In this document: in pieces, positions 1 through 11,833 of the stretch
Numbering within the stretch: position 1 is the stretch's first letter
Layout of the letters: every line of letters begins with the position of its first letter
Source: Triticum aestivum
Lineage: Eukaryota > Streptophyta > Magnoliopsida > Poales > Poaceae
DNA: 64,000 nt
Direction: 5' to 3'
Assembly (NCBI RefSeq): GCF_018294505.1
Contig: NC_057797.1
Location: forward strand, 121,897,116 to 121,961,115
The notes under the pieces: model-generated
Seen by the model: the letters and a program-made list of their open reading frames with translations, nothing else
Told to the model about the DNA's origin: nothing
Databases searched by the model: none
Translations under genes and position numbers: made by a program

Positions 1-510
1 ATACCTTGACAAGATTTTGAAGTAGTTCAAAATGGAACAGTCAAAGATGGAGTTCTTGCCTGTGTTACAAGGTGTGAAGTTGAGTAAGACTCAAAACCCG
101 ACCATGGCAGAAGATATAGAGAGAATGAAAGTCATTCCCTATGCCTTAGCCATAGGTTCTATAAAGTATGCCATGCTGTGTACCAGACCTATTGTATACC
201 CTGCCCTGAGTTTGGCAAGGGAGTACAATAGTGATCTAGGAGTAGATCACTGGACATTGGTCAAAATTATCCTTAGTGGAATAAGGATATGTTTCTCGAT
301 TATGGAGGTGACAAAAGGTTCGTCGTAAAGGGTTCCGTCGATGCAAGTTTTGACACTGATTCAGATGACTCAAAGTCTCAATCTGGATACATATTTAAAG
401 TGGGAGCAATTAGCTAGAGTAGCTCCGTGCAGAGCATTGTTGACATAGAAATTTGCAAAATACATATGGATCTGAATGTAGCAGACCCGTTGACTAAACT
501 TCCCTCATAA
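1..510 (+). pseudogene. 3' end of copia pol (reverse transcriptase tail and RNase H), decayed
   Basis: This is the end of a Ty1/copia polyprotein. The frame from 32 to 328 contains the IPYALAIGSIKYAMLCTRP stretch that follows the copia reverse transcriptase, where the canonical form has SAIGSIMYAMLCTRPD. A second frame near 469-510 gives DLNVADPLTKLPS and a stop, the usual end of the RNase H domain in Angela/BARE elements. The central RNase H segment, with its catalytic acidic residues and the GAIAQAKEPR-type region, is missing between about 420 and 440, so the protein is internally deleted as well as frameshifted. The upstream part of the element lies outside the window. The complete LTR at 714-2428 directly downstream supports the assignment. 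Confidence 0.85.
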
Positions 511-542
511 GCAAAACATGATCACACCTTAGTACTCTTTGG

Positions 543-698
543 GTATTAATCACATAGTGATGTGAACTAGATTATTGACTCTAGTAAACCCTTTGGGTGT
601 TGGTCACATGACGATGTGAACTATGGGTGTTAATCACATGGTGATGTGAACTATTGATGTTAAATCACATGGCGATGTGAACTAGATTATTGACTCTA
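543..698 (+). repeat. Short direct repeats in the copia 3' untranslated region
   Basis: Four degenerate copies of a 30-45 bp unit built around AATCACATGGTGATGTGAAC lie between the pol stop and the LTR. Two of them also carry the longer tail TAGATTATTGACTCTAGT (570-590 and 680-700). The purine-rich AAGTGGGAGAC next to the LTR is the likely polypurine tract. Confidence 0.7.
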
Positions 699-713
699 GT
701 GCAAGTGGGAGAC

Positions 714-2428
714 TGAAGGAAATATGCCCTAGAGGCAATAATAAAGTTATTCTTTATTTCCTTATATCATGATAAATGTTTATTATTCATGCTAGAATTG
801 TATTAACTGGAAACATAATACATGTGTGGATACATAGACAAACAGTATGTCACTAGTATGCCTCTACTTGACTAGCTCGTTGAATCAAAGATGGTTAAGT
901 TTCCTAGCCATAGACATGGGTTGTCATTTGATTAACGGGATCACATCATTAGAGAATGATGTGATTGACTTGACCCATTCCGTTAGCATAGCACTTGATC
1001 GTTTAGTTTGTTGCTATTGATTTCTTCATAACTTATATATGTTCCTATGACTATGAGATTATGCAACTCCCATTTACCGAAGGAACACTTTGTGTGCTAC
1101 CAAACGTCACAACGTAACTGGGTGATTATAAAGGTACTCTACAGGTGTCTCCGAAGGTATTTGTTGGGTTGGCATATTTCGAGATTAGGATTTGTCACTC
1201 CGATTGTCGGAAAGGTATCTCTGGGCCCTCTCGGTAATGCACATCACTCAAGCCTTGCAAGCATTGCAACTAATAAGTTAGTTGCGGGATGATGTATTAC
1301 AGAACGAGTAAAGAGACTTGCCGGTAATGAGATTGAACTAGGTATTGAGATACCGACGATCGAATCTCGGGCAAGTAACATACCGATGACAAAGGGAACA
1401 ACGTATATTGTTATGCGGTCTGACCGATAAAGATCTTCGTAGAATATGTAGGATCCAATATGAGCATCCAGGTTCTGCTATTGGTTATTGACCGGAGACG
1501 TGTCTCGGTCATGTCTACATAGTTCTCGAACCGTAGGGTCCGCACGCTTAAAGTTCGGTGACGATCGTAATTAGGGTTTTTGTGTTTTGATGTACCGAAG
1601 GTTGTTCGGTGTCCCGGATGTGATCACGGACATGACGAGGAGTCTCGAAATGGTCGATACATAAAGATTGATATATTGGAAGCCTATATTTGGATATCGG
1701 AAATGTTCCGGGTGAAATCGGGATTTTACCGGAGTACCGGGGGGTCACCGAACCCCCCCGGGGGTTATTGGGCCTACATGGGCCCTAAGGGAGAAGAGGA
1801 GGGCCAGCCAGGGCAGGCCGCGCGACCCCTCCCCCCTAGTCCGAATAGGATAAGGAAGGGGGGGGGCGGCGCCCCCCTTTCCTCTTTCTCCCTTCCCCCT
1901 TCCTTTTCCAACAAGGCAAGAGGGGGAGTCCTACTCCCGGTGGGAGTAGGACTCCTCCAGGCACACCCCTTGGGCCGGCCGCACCTCCCCCTCTCCCTCC
2001 TTTATATACGGGGGCAAGGGGGCACCCATGACACACAAGTTGATCTTCGTGGTCGTTCCTTAGCCGTGTGCGGTGCCCCCTTCCACCATATTCCACCTCG
2101 GTCATATCGTAGCGGTGCTTAGGCGAAGCCCTGCGTCGGTAGAACATCATCATCGTCATCACGCTGTCATGCTGACGAAACTCTCCCTCAACACTTTGCT
2201 CAGGGACATCACCGAGTTGAACGTGTGCAGAACTCGGAGGTGCCGTACGTTCGGTACTTGGATCGGTCGGATCGGGAAGACGTACGACTACTTCCTCTAC
2301 GTTGTGTCAACGCTTCCGTTGCCGGTCTATGAGGGTACGTAGACAACACTCTCCCCTCTCGTTGCTATGCATCACCATGATCTTGCGTGTGCGTAGGAAT
2401 TTTTTTGAAATTACTACGTTCCCCAACA
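714..2428 (+). mobile_element. Complete 3' LTR of an Angela-like (RLC) retrotransposon
   Basis: The LTR runs from TGAAGGAAATATGCCCTAGAG to CGTTCCCCAACA and is 1715 bp long, which fits Angela/WIS/BARE LTRs. Internal landmarks are the 'CTAGCTCGTTGA' block, the 'GTAACTGGGTGA' block, the 'GAACGAGTAAAGAGACTTGCCGG' region, a GC-rich zone at 1740-1990 and a TATA box near 2001. The orientation is plus because the copia pol remnant lies immediately upstream. The first five bases after it (ACGAC) are the presumed right target-site duplication. The same five bases occur in the uninterrupted copy of the target at about 10550, in the sequence GGTGACGACTGCC. Confidence 0.9.
2001..2008 (+). promoter_or_regulatory. 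TATA box of the Angela-like LTR
   Basis: TTTATATA lies in the CCTCCTTTATATACGGGGG context about 430 bp before the LTR end. This is the usual place of the U3/R promoter in this LTR type, and transcription would start near 2030. Confidence 0.6.
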
Positions 2429-2433
2429 ACGAC

Positions 2434-3018
2434 TGCTCGGGTCGGGTCTGGGAAGCTTTTCGGACGCGCGCGCGAGGGGTCGGTGCACTGTGCAAAGAGG
2501 GGTTTTCGGACCGTGCAATCGCATCGGGCGGCTGTGGACGTGAAGAGGGTAGGTAGATGGACTAGGTGGGCTGTGGAGAGCGGGTTGGTCTGAGAGAAGA
2601 GGGGAGAGATGCAGCCCGACATGGTTTCCGGAGACCGAAAACGTCCGACGTTAGACCGGCTATACTGCTGCTATAGTTTAACGGCTGGGCTATCAAACGA
2701 ACTCTGAATGCGATGAAACTTGACAGGCGGTCTATCTACACTATAATAAGACCACATGCCAACGTTCAACCCAATCCGAGAACATTTTCCGGTCACTTAT
2801 AAAATAATATTTCGGACATGTCGCGGGTGCGTGCAAGTGTGTCTGGGCTCAGAGCGGACAACGGACGGATCTGGGGGAACCCGTACGGATGCAGGTTTTG
2901 AAAACATGATGATGCAATGCACATGATGACATGATGAAATGCAACACGCAAGCAAATGACATGGCAACAACAGCGAATAACTCGAAGACACCTGGCACAT
3001 CGGTCTCGGGGCGTCACA
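2434..3018 (-). repeat. Start of the LARD 3' LTR, truncated by the copia insertion
   Basis: On the minus strand it begins TGTGACGCCCCGAGACCG at 3018. It is collinear with 10551-11141, including the CGGACGCGCGCGCGAGGGGTC and GGCGGTCTATCTACACTATA segments. Its far part is separated by the Angela element and lies outside the window. A G-rich stretch, GGTGGTGGAGTG on the minus strand at 3021-3032, sits next to the LTR and may be a weak polypurine tract. Confidence 0.85.
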
Positions 3019-6000
3019 ACACTCCACCACCACGAGAGGATCTCGTCCCGAGATCTTGAATGGCACCGGAGGGAAAACAAAAGAGAAAGAGAAGAGGTAA
3101 AACTAAGTTTCTTCTTCGACAAACGAGTGAAACCATGAACCTTGAGAGTTTGAACAAATTTAAAGAAAGAATGCAATGAAGAAGAGCAAAGTTGCAAACA
3201 CTCCTTTAGAAAAGAGGAACAAGGAACATTACTAGAACCTTGTAGGTTGAAAGACATAAGAAAAGGGGTGCAATGGACAAGAAGTAGATGCAAGCACCTT
3301 GGTTGACACGAGATGTACAAGGAATGATAAAGATCAATTACGGCAACACTCCGGTTGGAAATTGAAGGTAAAGAATATGAGCTTGGCAAAAGAAAGCACT
3401 TGGATGAGACTCCGGTTAGAAGAGGAATGATAAACACCACACTCCGGTTAATACAAGATAGAGAAGGAATAAGAATGATATAATTAGGGCAACACTCGAC
3501 TGAAAAGAAGAAGGATTGAATAAGAACTTGATAAGATGAGAAGATACTTGATGAAATCACAACACACTGCCTCCGAAACTATTAAAAGAATGGGACAAGG
3601 GGTAAGAAAGATCTCAGGAAGCACTCCGGTTGAAAAGTGATATGAAACTTGATAAGATGAAAATAACTTGAGCAGAGGGCACAACACCCCGGTTGGGAAT
3701 GGAAGGTAAAGACTATGAACTTGACAAACAAGATGATGGGTTGATGAGAGCAACAACACAATGCCTCCGGAACAAATGAAAGAAGTTGGATCATTGGAAA
3801 GGAAAGAGTTGAGAAGAAAATGACATCTTCTACCACAATAGAATTTGAGAAGCATCCTTAGAAAGAAGTATTGAACGAAGTTGTTGGAAAATCAACAACA
3901 AAACAAAAGGCTGCTTGTGGGCTTATGAAAACATCTCAAAACTTAAGGTGAAATTCTGCCACTAACGAAAAACAAGATTCGATTGATAAGAACAAGGAGA
4001 CGAGAAACTATTTCACCGGGAGGATAAAAGAAGGACTTGAGGCCATTTATAAACACCATAAATAGCAACAATCCTTAGGGAAGGCTTTAGGTGAAAGATG
4101 ACACAAGATAACTCCAATGAAGAGATTGATGGGTTTAAAATACCTCATTCTTAACAACATGTGAATCATGAAACATGAACTCAAATTATCAAGAATGACA
4201 TAATACCACCTCTAATGATACGGAAGAAAGAATTGCACTCCGAATTGCAAGATGAAGAAAGCTTGAATTCCTTTGAAAAGAATCTCGATGAAAACCTCGA
4301 GAAGGAATTAAATCCTTGCTGAACCATCATGTGGAACCTCCATGAAGAACTCCGGTAATCAAAAGAATGAACAAACAAAATGAATGATGAAAAGAATAAG
4401 GTTGAAGCCTTGCAATGATTTAGATGGATCTCCGTGGTGATATAATCGCGAGAGCTTGGAACTCCGAGAGAAAGAATAGATGAAACAATTGAAACCCAGA
4501 ATTTTGATGAACCTCCGGAATAAGGAATTAATCGCTTGGATGAAATAAGAATAAGAATTACATTATGCTTATCCTTCATCAATTTAAATTGATGACAAGC
4601 AACGGAATTTGCATACTACTTATTCTCGTTGGAAAGGACTAAGAGAGATATCGCATAAACTTGAGATGGTCTTCAATGATCCATCGGTAGAATTGGAAAG
4701 AACAAATGAATTGATATGATAACGAAGGAAGAGAAATCTTGAATGAACCACCGTAAGAATTGAAAAGAAAAGAAGTAAAGGGATGAATCGCTGGTAAGAA
4801 TTAGAGAATGAGAGCTAAAAGCTGGAATAATAATTATGAGATGATGGGCTCCGGAGAATCAAACTGAAAATACTCTGAATTACTCCGGATGGGTGAAAAG
4901 AATTCTCAGAATCAATAACAATTATGAGAGGATGGCAACAAGTTAGCACGATGATTCTTGAAGAGAATGGAGCAAGATGTGGAGGAGAACTCTTCTTCGG
5001 TCTTCAAATGTCGAGAGTGACAACGAGAAACAACACCATGGATCGTTGAGATACTCCGGGATGAATATTAGAAAGGTTGAACCGATGATGAAACGGGTTT
5101 TAAAGATCTTGGAGAAAGAAATTTGACTGATGATAAATCATTCTTACGTCAAACTTCGAAAAGAAATTTAGGATAGCCCCGGAAAAGAATTAGAAGAGTC
5201 AGGTAAGATCCTGGGGAAAGACCTGTGGGTTAGGGCCTGCTCAAGATAAACACCGTTGAAAAGATTTAGAAGAGAGATTGCACCGGTTGAATTAAATGGC
5301 TTGAAAGAGATAACATCCTCGAAAGAGCTTGAAAGAAAGCATAGTGGAAACACGAATCTTCGAGATATCTTGAGCACTCCGGAACAATTAAATAGCGAGA
5401 AATGAATGAATATGAGGTGCACCGGCATGAGAAGGTATTTGAAACGAGGAAAGGATATGATCAGCAAAGCTTGAATTGAAACCACCGGAGAAGAAAAAGA
5501 ACGAATAATGATAACTTGAAGCTCCGTTAGTATCCTCTTGAGAATCACCGGATAAGAACATTGACGAAAAAGACTGGAGAGGCTTCGCATCAATAAGATG
5601 GATACTTGATTAAGAAATATGAGTCCTTGAAGAAACAAGGGTGGGAGGGCGGGTAAAACAAAATAAAAATTGGGACAGATGAAACAAACACCATTGAGAA
5701 GAAATGATAGTTGATCTTGCTGATGTTGAAATGATCGGATCCACTTGCAGAGAAACACGCCGGTTGAAAGGATTGACATGACAATCTCGATGATCAAGAA
5801 GGATTAGTATCCACATAGAAATATGAGAACACCACTTAGGAAAGGTATGGAATCAACATTTGACTTCGAAGCAACTCGAATACCACAACTCAAAACGACA
5901 CAAAGGATTGGCTTGCAAAATAAGCCAGAACAAACATATGATAGAGATTTCGTCCGAAGTTTTCGTGGTGGGGCCTACACGGGCTCGATCGTACAACACC

Positions 6001-6836
6001 ATCATGTACAAGGCAGTGCACATGACATACGAAGCGTCCCCGAGTCAGCATAGCCAAGGACTCTTTAAGACACAACGATACCACTGTCAAACCAACCATG
6101 GATAGGCGGACCACTAGACGTTGAACCCCAATTTCATATCATACATTTGTCGGAAAGATATCCTAAGAGCTACTTGAATTCCTGCTTATAAACTCCCAAA
6201 ACTTTCCGGGTATGCAATCAGGTGTTGGGGATACAGGGGAAGCATAATATCTCACCCAAATCTAACAAATCCTACATCCAGCTGTATCCATCCTTCAACA
6301 CATAACCAAGAAACCTTCAGAAATCATTTACCTCAACCTTCGAAAAGCATCCGTTATACAAGTTATGGCAATACTCTCGAACTCCCGCCCCAGTACTGGG
6401 TGGCATCGAGATTATCTCACCAACAACTCCATAAAAGACATTTTCGATGTCGGCGCAAAAAAACTCAGGTATTCCAGAACTGCAACGATAAAATTGTGAC
6501 GACAACACCTCGGAGCTCAACTCCCTGGGACACTGCCACAACCCCTAAATGTCAAGAGGCACCGAGAAGAATGTTCTCGTCACAAAACCATCAGAACGAT
6601 TCCAAGATACCCGCATGATCCTAAATTTTTTTAGTGAAATTTGAGAAAAGAAGAGTCAAAACTCTACGTTAGGATGCCTCACCAGAGCGACGAAGGGACT
6701 GAGGAGTAAAAAGAATTCCTAACTATCTGATATATATAATCCTAAATGACTCAAAACATTTTTCTAGACTCAACAACGCCAACGATTCGATCAAGCAGGG
6801 GGCTCCTAAGGTCAGGGAAGGCTCTGATTACCAACT
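3019..6836 (-). other. Non-coding internal domain of the LARD-like element
   Basis: About 3.8 kb, purine-rich on the plus strand (pyrimidine-rich on the element's own strand). No reading frame resembles gag, protease, RT or integrase; the longest minus frames (2793-3560 and 5168-5797) are low-complexity Ser/Leu/Phe-rich and look fortuitous. Between 3300 and 3800 short blocks with ACTCCGGTT recur, for example at about 3350, 3410, 3440, 3625 and 3690. The segment GGTAAAGAATATGAGCTTG at about 3368 is repeated as GGTAAAGACTATGAACTTG at about 3706. LARD interiors are reported to be conserved as RNA structure rather than as protein; here I see only the repeat pattern. Confidence 0.65.
6821..6834 (-). 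other. Primer binding site of the LARD-like element
   Basis: On the minus strand, two bases after the LTR end (GGGCGTTACA), the sequence reads TTGGTAATCAGAGCC. This matches the initiator-Met tRNA PBS TGGTATCAGAGCC with one inserted A. The site fixes the LTR/interior boundary at 6837 and the minus orientation. Confidence 0.75.
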
Positions 6837-7114
6837 TGTAACGCCCTCGATGTGGCTATATCTCCCACGTGTCGAAGCATGACTTAGAGGCATAACCGCA
6901 TTGAAAGCAATGTCGCAAGTGAGGTAATCTTGACATAACCCATGTAATACATAAGGGAAAAAGATACATAGTTGGCTTACAATCGCCACTTCACACAATA
7001 CATGAATAAAGCATTACATCATCCAGATACACACAAGGTCCGACTACGGAACCAAAATAAAAGAAAACCACCCCAACTGCTACACAGATCCCCGATCGTC
7101 CCAACTGGGCTCCA

Positions 7115-7191
7115 CTACTGATCAAAAGGAAGCGAAACATCAAAACGAATAAGGTCCTCATCAAGCTCCTCCATGAGCTCAGTTGCGTCAC
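7115..7191 (-). other. Last exon of an LTR-embedded small reading frame (LARD copy 1)
   Basis: On the minus strand a GTGCAG acceptor at about 7192 is followed by a short open frame starting DATELMEELDEDL and ending in PFDQ and TAG (7117-7115). The matching exon of the second LTR copy reads DATELKWEFDEDSGRYY and ends in PDDQ and TAG at the same place. The two copies differ at many bases but keep the frame and the stop. The upstream exon of this copy, around 8440-8540, has diverged and its frame is doubtful. The function is unknown. Confidence 0.4.
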
Positions 7192-10100
7192 CTGCACGGT
7201 TCAACGGCACCTGCAAGCTGGTTTTGGAAGTATCTGTGAGTCACGGGGACTCAGCAATCTCACACCCTCGCGATCAAGACTATTTAAGCTTATAGGAAGG
7301 TTAAAAGGTATGAGGTGGAGCTGCAGCAAGCGACTAGCATATTTGGTGGCTAACATACGCAAATGAGAGCGAGAAGAGAAGGCAAAGCGCGGTCGAGAAA
7401 CTATGATCAAGAAGTGATCCTAGAACAACCTATGTCACACATAACTCCAACACTGTGTTCACTTCCCGGACTCCGCCGAGAAGAGACCATCACGGTAACA
7501 CACGCGGTTGATGCATTTTAATTAAGTTAAGATTCAGGTTTTCTACAACCGGACATTAACAAATTCCCATCTGCCCATAACCGCGGGCACGACTTTTGAA
7601 AGTTCAAATCCTGCAGGGGTATCCCAACTTAGCCCATCACAAGCTCTCACGGTCAATGAAGGATATTCCTTCTCCCAAGACAATCCGATCAGACTCGGCA
7701 TCCCGGTTACAAGACATTTCGACAATGGTAAAACAAGACCAGCAAAGCCACCCGAATGTGCTGACAAATCCTGATAGGATCTGCACATATCTCGTGCTCA
7801 GGGCACACCGGATTGTCCGAACTTCCGGTAGGCCAGCCCAGAGTTGCCCCTGGTGGCCACCGGCGGCTGACAAGTTGGACCAACACTCAGAGGAGCACTG
7901 GCCTGGGGGTTTAAATAAAGATGACCCTTGGGCAGGCCTACCCAAGGGAAAGAAAAGGCTAGGTGGTGAATGGTAAAACCAATGTTGGGCCTTGCTGGAG
8001 GAGTTTTATTCAAGGCAAACTATCAAGGGGTTCCCATTACAACCCAACCGTGTAAGGAACGCAAAATCCGGGAACATAACACCGATATGACAGAAACTAG
8101 GGCGGCAAGAGTGGAACAAATCACCAGGCATAAGGCCGAGCCTTCCACCCTTTACCAAGTATATAGATGCATTAATTAAATAAGAGATATTGTGATATCC
8201 CAACAAATATCCATGTTCCAACATGGAACAAACTCCAATCTTCACCTGCAACTAACAACGCTATAAGAGGGGCTGAGCAAAGCGGTAACATAGCCAAACA
8301 ACGGTTTGCTAGGACAAGGTGGGTTAGAGGCTTGGCTTAACAAAATGGGAGGCATGATAAGCAAGTGATAGGTATCGCAGCATAGGCATAGCAAAAGAGC
8401 GAGCAACTAGCAAGCGAAGATAGAAGTGATTTTGAGGGTATGGTCATCCTGCCTGAAATACCGTAAGGAAGAAGAACGAGTCCATGAAGAAGACAAACGG
8501 ACATAGTCGAACGGTTCCTCACAAACGCGACGTTACCGGATTACCGAGAAGAAGTACACCGGAAAGAAAGCAAACAACATAGTAAACAACCATCACATAT
8601 TCATGACATGATGCACAACCAAGTATGATGCATGTCCGGTTTAATGATACATGGCATGGCAAAGTGCACAAGCAATCCTACAAATTAAGTGGAGCTCAAT
8701 ATGCAACGAGTTGCATATTGACGGAACACCACTTGACTTATTTAGTTCTCTCTTGTTTAGGTACCCAACAAAATTGAATGTTGTTAACCATGGCAAGGGG
8801 TGAAGTATAAGTAAACTAACTATCTAGTCAAGTTTAAATGAGGCCGGAAATAACAAACAACAATTTCGGAAACTCCTCATGTGCATATTTTAAGGTTTGG
8901 TACTGTTCTGTCCTAAACACAATTTTAAAGTTGTTACACATGCAAAGTAAAGCCACCATGTTAAACTAGGCATTTTTCTACCCCATTTACATATAAAGTT
9001 TATTAAATTTGGAGCTACGGTTATTAAGTTATGAAATAAAGCATTTTAGCATGGCATTTGAACAAATTTAAACAAACAACAATTTAAGCATTTTTAACAT
9101 GCATGAAAGTTGGATATTGTGAAACTATATGAAATTCTAGTCAAGTTACATATATAATTTATTTTTAACCGGTGCATGGTTGTTTAGGTGTGAGCATTTT
9201 AAAATGATGGCATTAATCTGTAATTATGCATGTGAAGGAAAAATTAGTAAATTCGTCCTGGAAAAAAACACGCCCATCGGCTGAAACCACCTAGCCCAAC
9301 AAATACAGGATAGGGGCTGGGCGTTGCTCACATGGGCCAAGGCCCGGCTGGTGGAGAGGGGAGGCCGGCAGGGGGCGCGCAGCTGGGCCTGCTAGCCCTC
9401 TGCTCGGTCAACGCGTGCGAGACGAGCTGCTGCTATTCTCATTCCTGAAGAAACAGAAACAGGAGCAGAGCCATGGCAATGGAGAAGACAACGACAAGGG
9501 TCTTGGCGACAGGGTCGACGGGAACCGGCCGGAACGGGCAGAACTGAGCACGGGGAGGTGCCTGGCTTCAAATCCGGCAAGGGGAGTCGCGGATTGGAGC
9601 TCGGGACGGTCGGCGCGCGATGAGCTCCTGCAGGACACGAGCACGAGAAAGGGTCAGGGAGGAAGAGAGGGAAAGAGAAGAAGGAGCAGGGGCGCACGGC
9701 GACCTGCGGAGCTCCGGCGAGGTCCATGCTGGATGAGGTCCGTAGTGAGGCGGCAGGGTCGAGCAGGAGGAGGCTCTCAGGCTCCTCCCGAGGCTGCGGT
9801 CGCTCGAGCGAAGCAGCGTCGGTGGTCTTGGCGAAGCAGGGAACTCCGGGACGAGCGGGGCGCGGGAATGGACGGTGCAAACTCCTCGGGCTCCCTAGTG
9901 CACAAGCAGAGAGAGCACGTGAGAGAGGAAGGAGGTAAGGAAGAAGAAAGGTAGAGGCACAGCGAAAACGACGCGGGAATGGCACGGATTAGGCCGGTCT
10001 TAGGGGCGTACGGCGCGACGACGGCGAGGAACACCGGCGAGCTTGCTTCGGGACGAGGCGGCTGCCACGCCTTTTCCACCGAGGAGCTGGTTGCCGGCAG

Positions 10101-10404
10101 GCGAGGCCAGACAGCGGCCTGGGTCTGGGAGCAGAGGAGGAGTTCGGGCAGAGAGGTGGCTGGGGATCGAGCCTCCTGCTTGATCTGTAGGCGGGCACGA
10201 CGACGAATCAAAGGGAGGAGGTGGAGGCTTTTTGGATCGGGGAAGATGGAGGTTGTATGGTTGGGTGGATCGAGAGAGAGAAATCCCGAGGAAGAAGGGA
10301 TCTGGCGGCGATGGGACAAGCTCCCGAACAACAAGGAAGAGCGGGTGGCGGTGGCTTCGGGATTGGGGAGGAAAAGCATGGGACAACCTAGGGTTAGGGG
10401 TTGA

Positions 10405-10416
10405 TCTGTTTAAATA
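10405..10416 (-). promoter_or_regulatory. Putative TATA box of the LARD LTR
   Basis: The minus strand reads GATATTTAAACAG about 730 bp inside the LTR, just upstream of the GC-rich leader that begins with CCCCTAACCCTAGG. The position suits a U3/R promoter. Confidence 0.4.
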
Positions 10417-11141
10417 TCATGTTGGAAATGGGTAGGGCTATCTAGCCCCTGCGATCGTAATCCGACGGACGAAAAAAATAGACTAGGGAGTCCAATAAAT
10501 AAAATTATGATGTTTTATAGATGTTTGGGGATGATCCGGATCCTACGGTGACGACTGCCCGGGTCGGGTCCGGGAAGCTTTTCGGACGCGCGCGCGAGGG
10601 GTCGGTGCACTGTGCAAAGAGGGGTTTTCGGACCGTGCGATCGCATCGGGCGGCTCCGGACGCGAAGAGGGTTATGTAGATGGACTAGGTGGGCTGTGGA
10701 GAGCGGGTTGGTCTGAGAGAAGAGGGGAGAGATGCAGCCCGGCACGGTTTCCGGAGACCGAAAACGTCCGACATTAGACCGGCTATACTGCCGCTATAGT
10801 TTAATGGTTGGGCTATCAAACGAACTCTGAATGCGATGAAACTTGACAGGCGGTCTATCTACACTATAATAAGACCACATGCCAACTTTCAACCCAATCC
10901 AAGAACATTTTCCGGCCACTTATAAAATAATATTTCGGACGTGCCGCGGGCGCGTGCAAGTGTGTCTGGGCTCAGAACGGATAACGGATGGAACTGGGGG
11001 AACCCGGACGGGTGCAGGTTTTGAAAATATGATGATGCAATGCACATGATGACATGATGAAATGCAACACGCAAGCAAATGACATGGCAACAATAGCGAA
11101 TAACTCGAAGACACCTCGCACATCGGTCTCGGGGCGTCACA

Positions 11142-11700
11142 GCAGTCCTACCACCTCAGTAATAAAGGCCAATGAGCCGTCAAATCACATAGACCTAGCA
11201 GTAACCATCACTCTTGCGCCAGTGAGAGGTCGCGTCCGCTCTGCCCGGGCATGAATGTGGCACCGATTCTTTGGAGCGCCGCTGACCATTTCGGGCGGGA
11301 AGCGCGCGCGGGCGATGGAAGGGCTTTGGGTGGGCCAGGCTGGTCAGGAGCGGGCGTGGCAGCTGTCCGCATGTCCCTACCGGACACGCCCAGAAACGAG
11401 AGGATGCACCGACTCTCGCGGCTAAAATCGTACACTACACAACATCTCTCTGTAGGAGTAGGTCGATGTGTCGCTCTCTCTAACACACAGATGCTGTTAA
11501 TAACACACACATGCACACATGCACACATGCACGCACCTTCATCCCGTTGCACCTTCTAACTTGAGGTCTCGGGTTCGATAACTACACTTGAGCATAATTT
11601 GTGCCAGGAGGATTCTTTGACTGGTCAAAATGTTTTCTAGGGTTTGCACGCTTGACACTCTCTCTCCAGTATATATATACACGCTGGAGCCTCAGCGCTT
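11142..11700. other. CACTA interior, no gene
   Basis: GC-rich to mixed sequence with an imperfect CA/TGCACACA microsatellite at 11500-11536. The small plus frame 11251-11559 runs through this microsatellite and has no recognisable domain. I see no exon or regulatory element that can be supported. Confidence 0.5.
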
Positions 11701-11730
11701 GTAGTTGCTCTCTTTACACTCTCTCGCCCT

Positions 11731-11833
11731 CTCCATCCGTTCCGAATTACTTGTCGCAGGTATGGATGTATCTAGATGTATTTTAGTTCTATATACATCC
11801 ATTTCTTCGACGAGTAATTTGGAACGGAGGGAG
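11731..11833. mobile_element. Stowaway-type MITE flanked by a 35 bp direct repeat
   Basis: A 103 bp near-palindrome runs from CTCCATCCGTTCCGAATTAC to GTAATTTGGAACGGAGGGAG. Both arms carry the CTCCNTCCGTTCC terminus of Stowaway (Tc1/mariner) MITEs and pair along their length. A TA follows on the right (11834-11835), but the left neighbour is CT. Instead of a simple TA duplication, 35 bases are repeated on both sides (11701-11735 and 11833-11867, two mismatches). Confidence 0.8.

Larger units (their letters stand above)
2434..11141 (-). mobile_element. LARD-like (Sukkula-like) non-autonomous gypsy-type element
   Basis: Read on the minus strand, the element has a 5' LTR (11141-6837), a PBS, an interior of about 3.8 kb without gag or pol, and the start of a 3' LTR (3018-2434). 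LTRs near 4.3 kb around a non-coding interior of about 3.5-4 kb are the hallmark of the large retrotransposon derivatives (LARDs) described from barley and relatives. The 3' LTR is cut at 2434 by the Angela insertion, and its remainder should lie upstream of the window. Comparing the about 585 bp shared by the two LTRs by eye gives about 30 differences (5 percent). The family name is tentative; the structure is what the sequence shows. Confidence 0.75.
6837..11141 (-). mobile_element. Complete 4.3 kb 5' LTR of the LARD-like element
   Basis: On the plus strand the LTR reads TGTAACGCCCTCGATG to GGGGCGTCACA (4305 bp). Its ends form a short inverted repeat (TGTAACGCCC against TGTGACGCCC). In its own direction the first 700 bp carry a TATA-like site and lead into a GC-rich leader (about 10390-9260), followed by an AT-rich stretch and then the segment 8530-6837, which is very similar to 50940-49670 plus 45320-44983. 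The GC-rich leader holds open frames in several phases (for example 9777-10379 minus) without recognisable domains. The sequence after the right end, GCAGT, would be one copy of the target duplication; the other lies outside the window. Confidence 0.8.

Noticed and set aside
1580..2162. Opposite-strand frames in the Angela LTR (180 and 108 codons)
   Set aside because: They lie in the GC-rich part of the LTR and span the TATA/leader; such frames are common in LTRs of this type without coding function.
2793..3560. Minus frame of 255 codons across the LARD LTR border
   Set aside because: It crosses the LTR/interior boundary, has the same low-complexity character and shows no gag or pol motif.
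5168..5797. Minus frame of 209 codons in the LARD interior
   Set aside because: The sequence is pyrimidine-rich on that strand; the product is Ser/Leu/Phe-rich without a domain, and overlapping frames exist in the other phases.
9392..10435. Overlapping open frames of 70-200 codons on both strands of the LARD LTR leader
   Set aside because: The segment is GC-rich, which opens frames by composition. The products are Ser/Pro/Arg-rich without domains and the frames on opposite strands overlap fully.
11536..11600. tRNA/SINE-like words GAGGTCTCGGGTTCGATAAC
   Set aside because: It resembles a B box, but no A box at the right distance, no cloverleaf and no 3' tail or flanking duplication were found.
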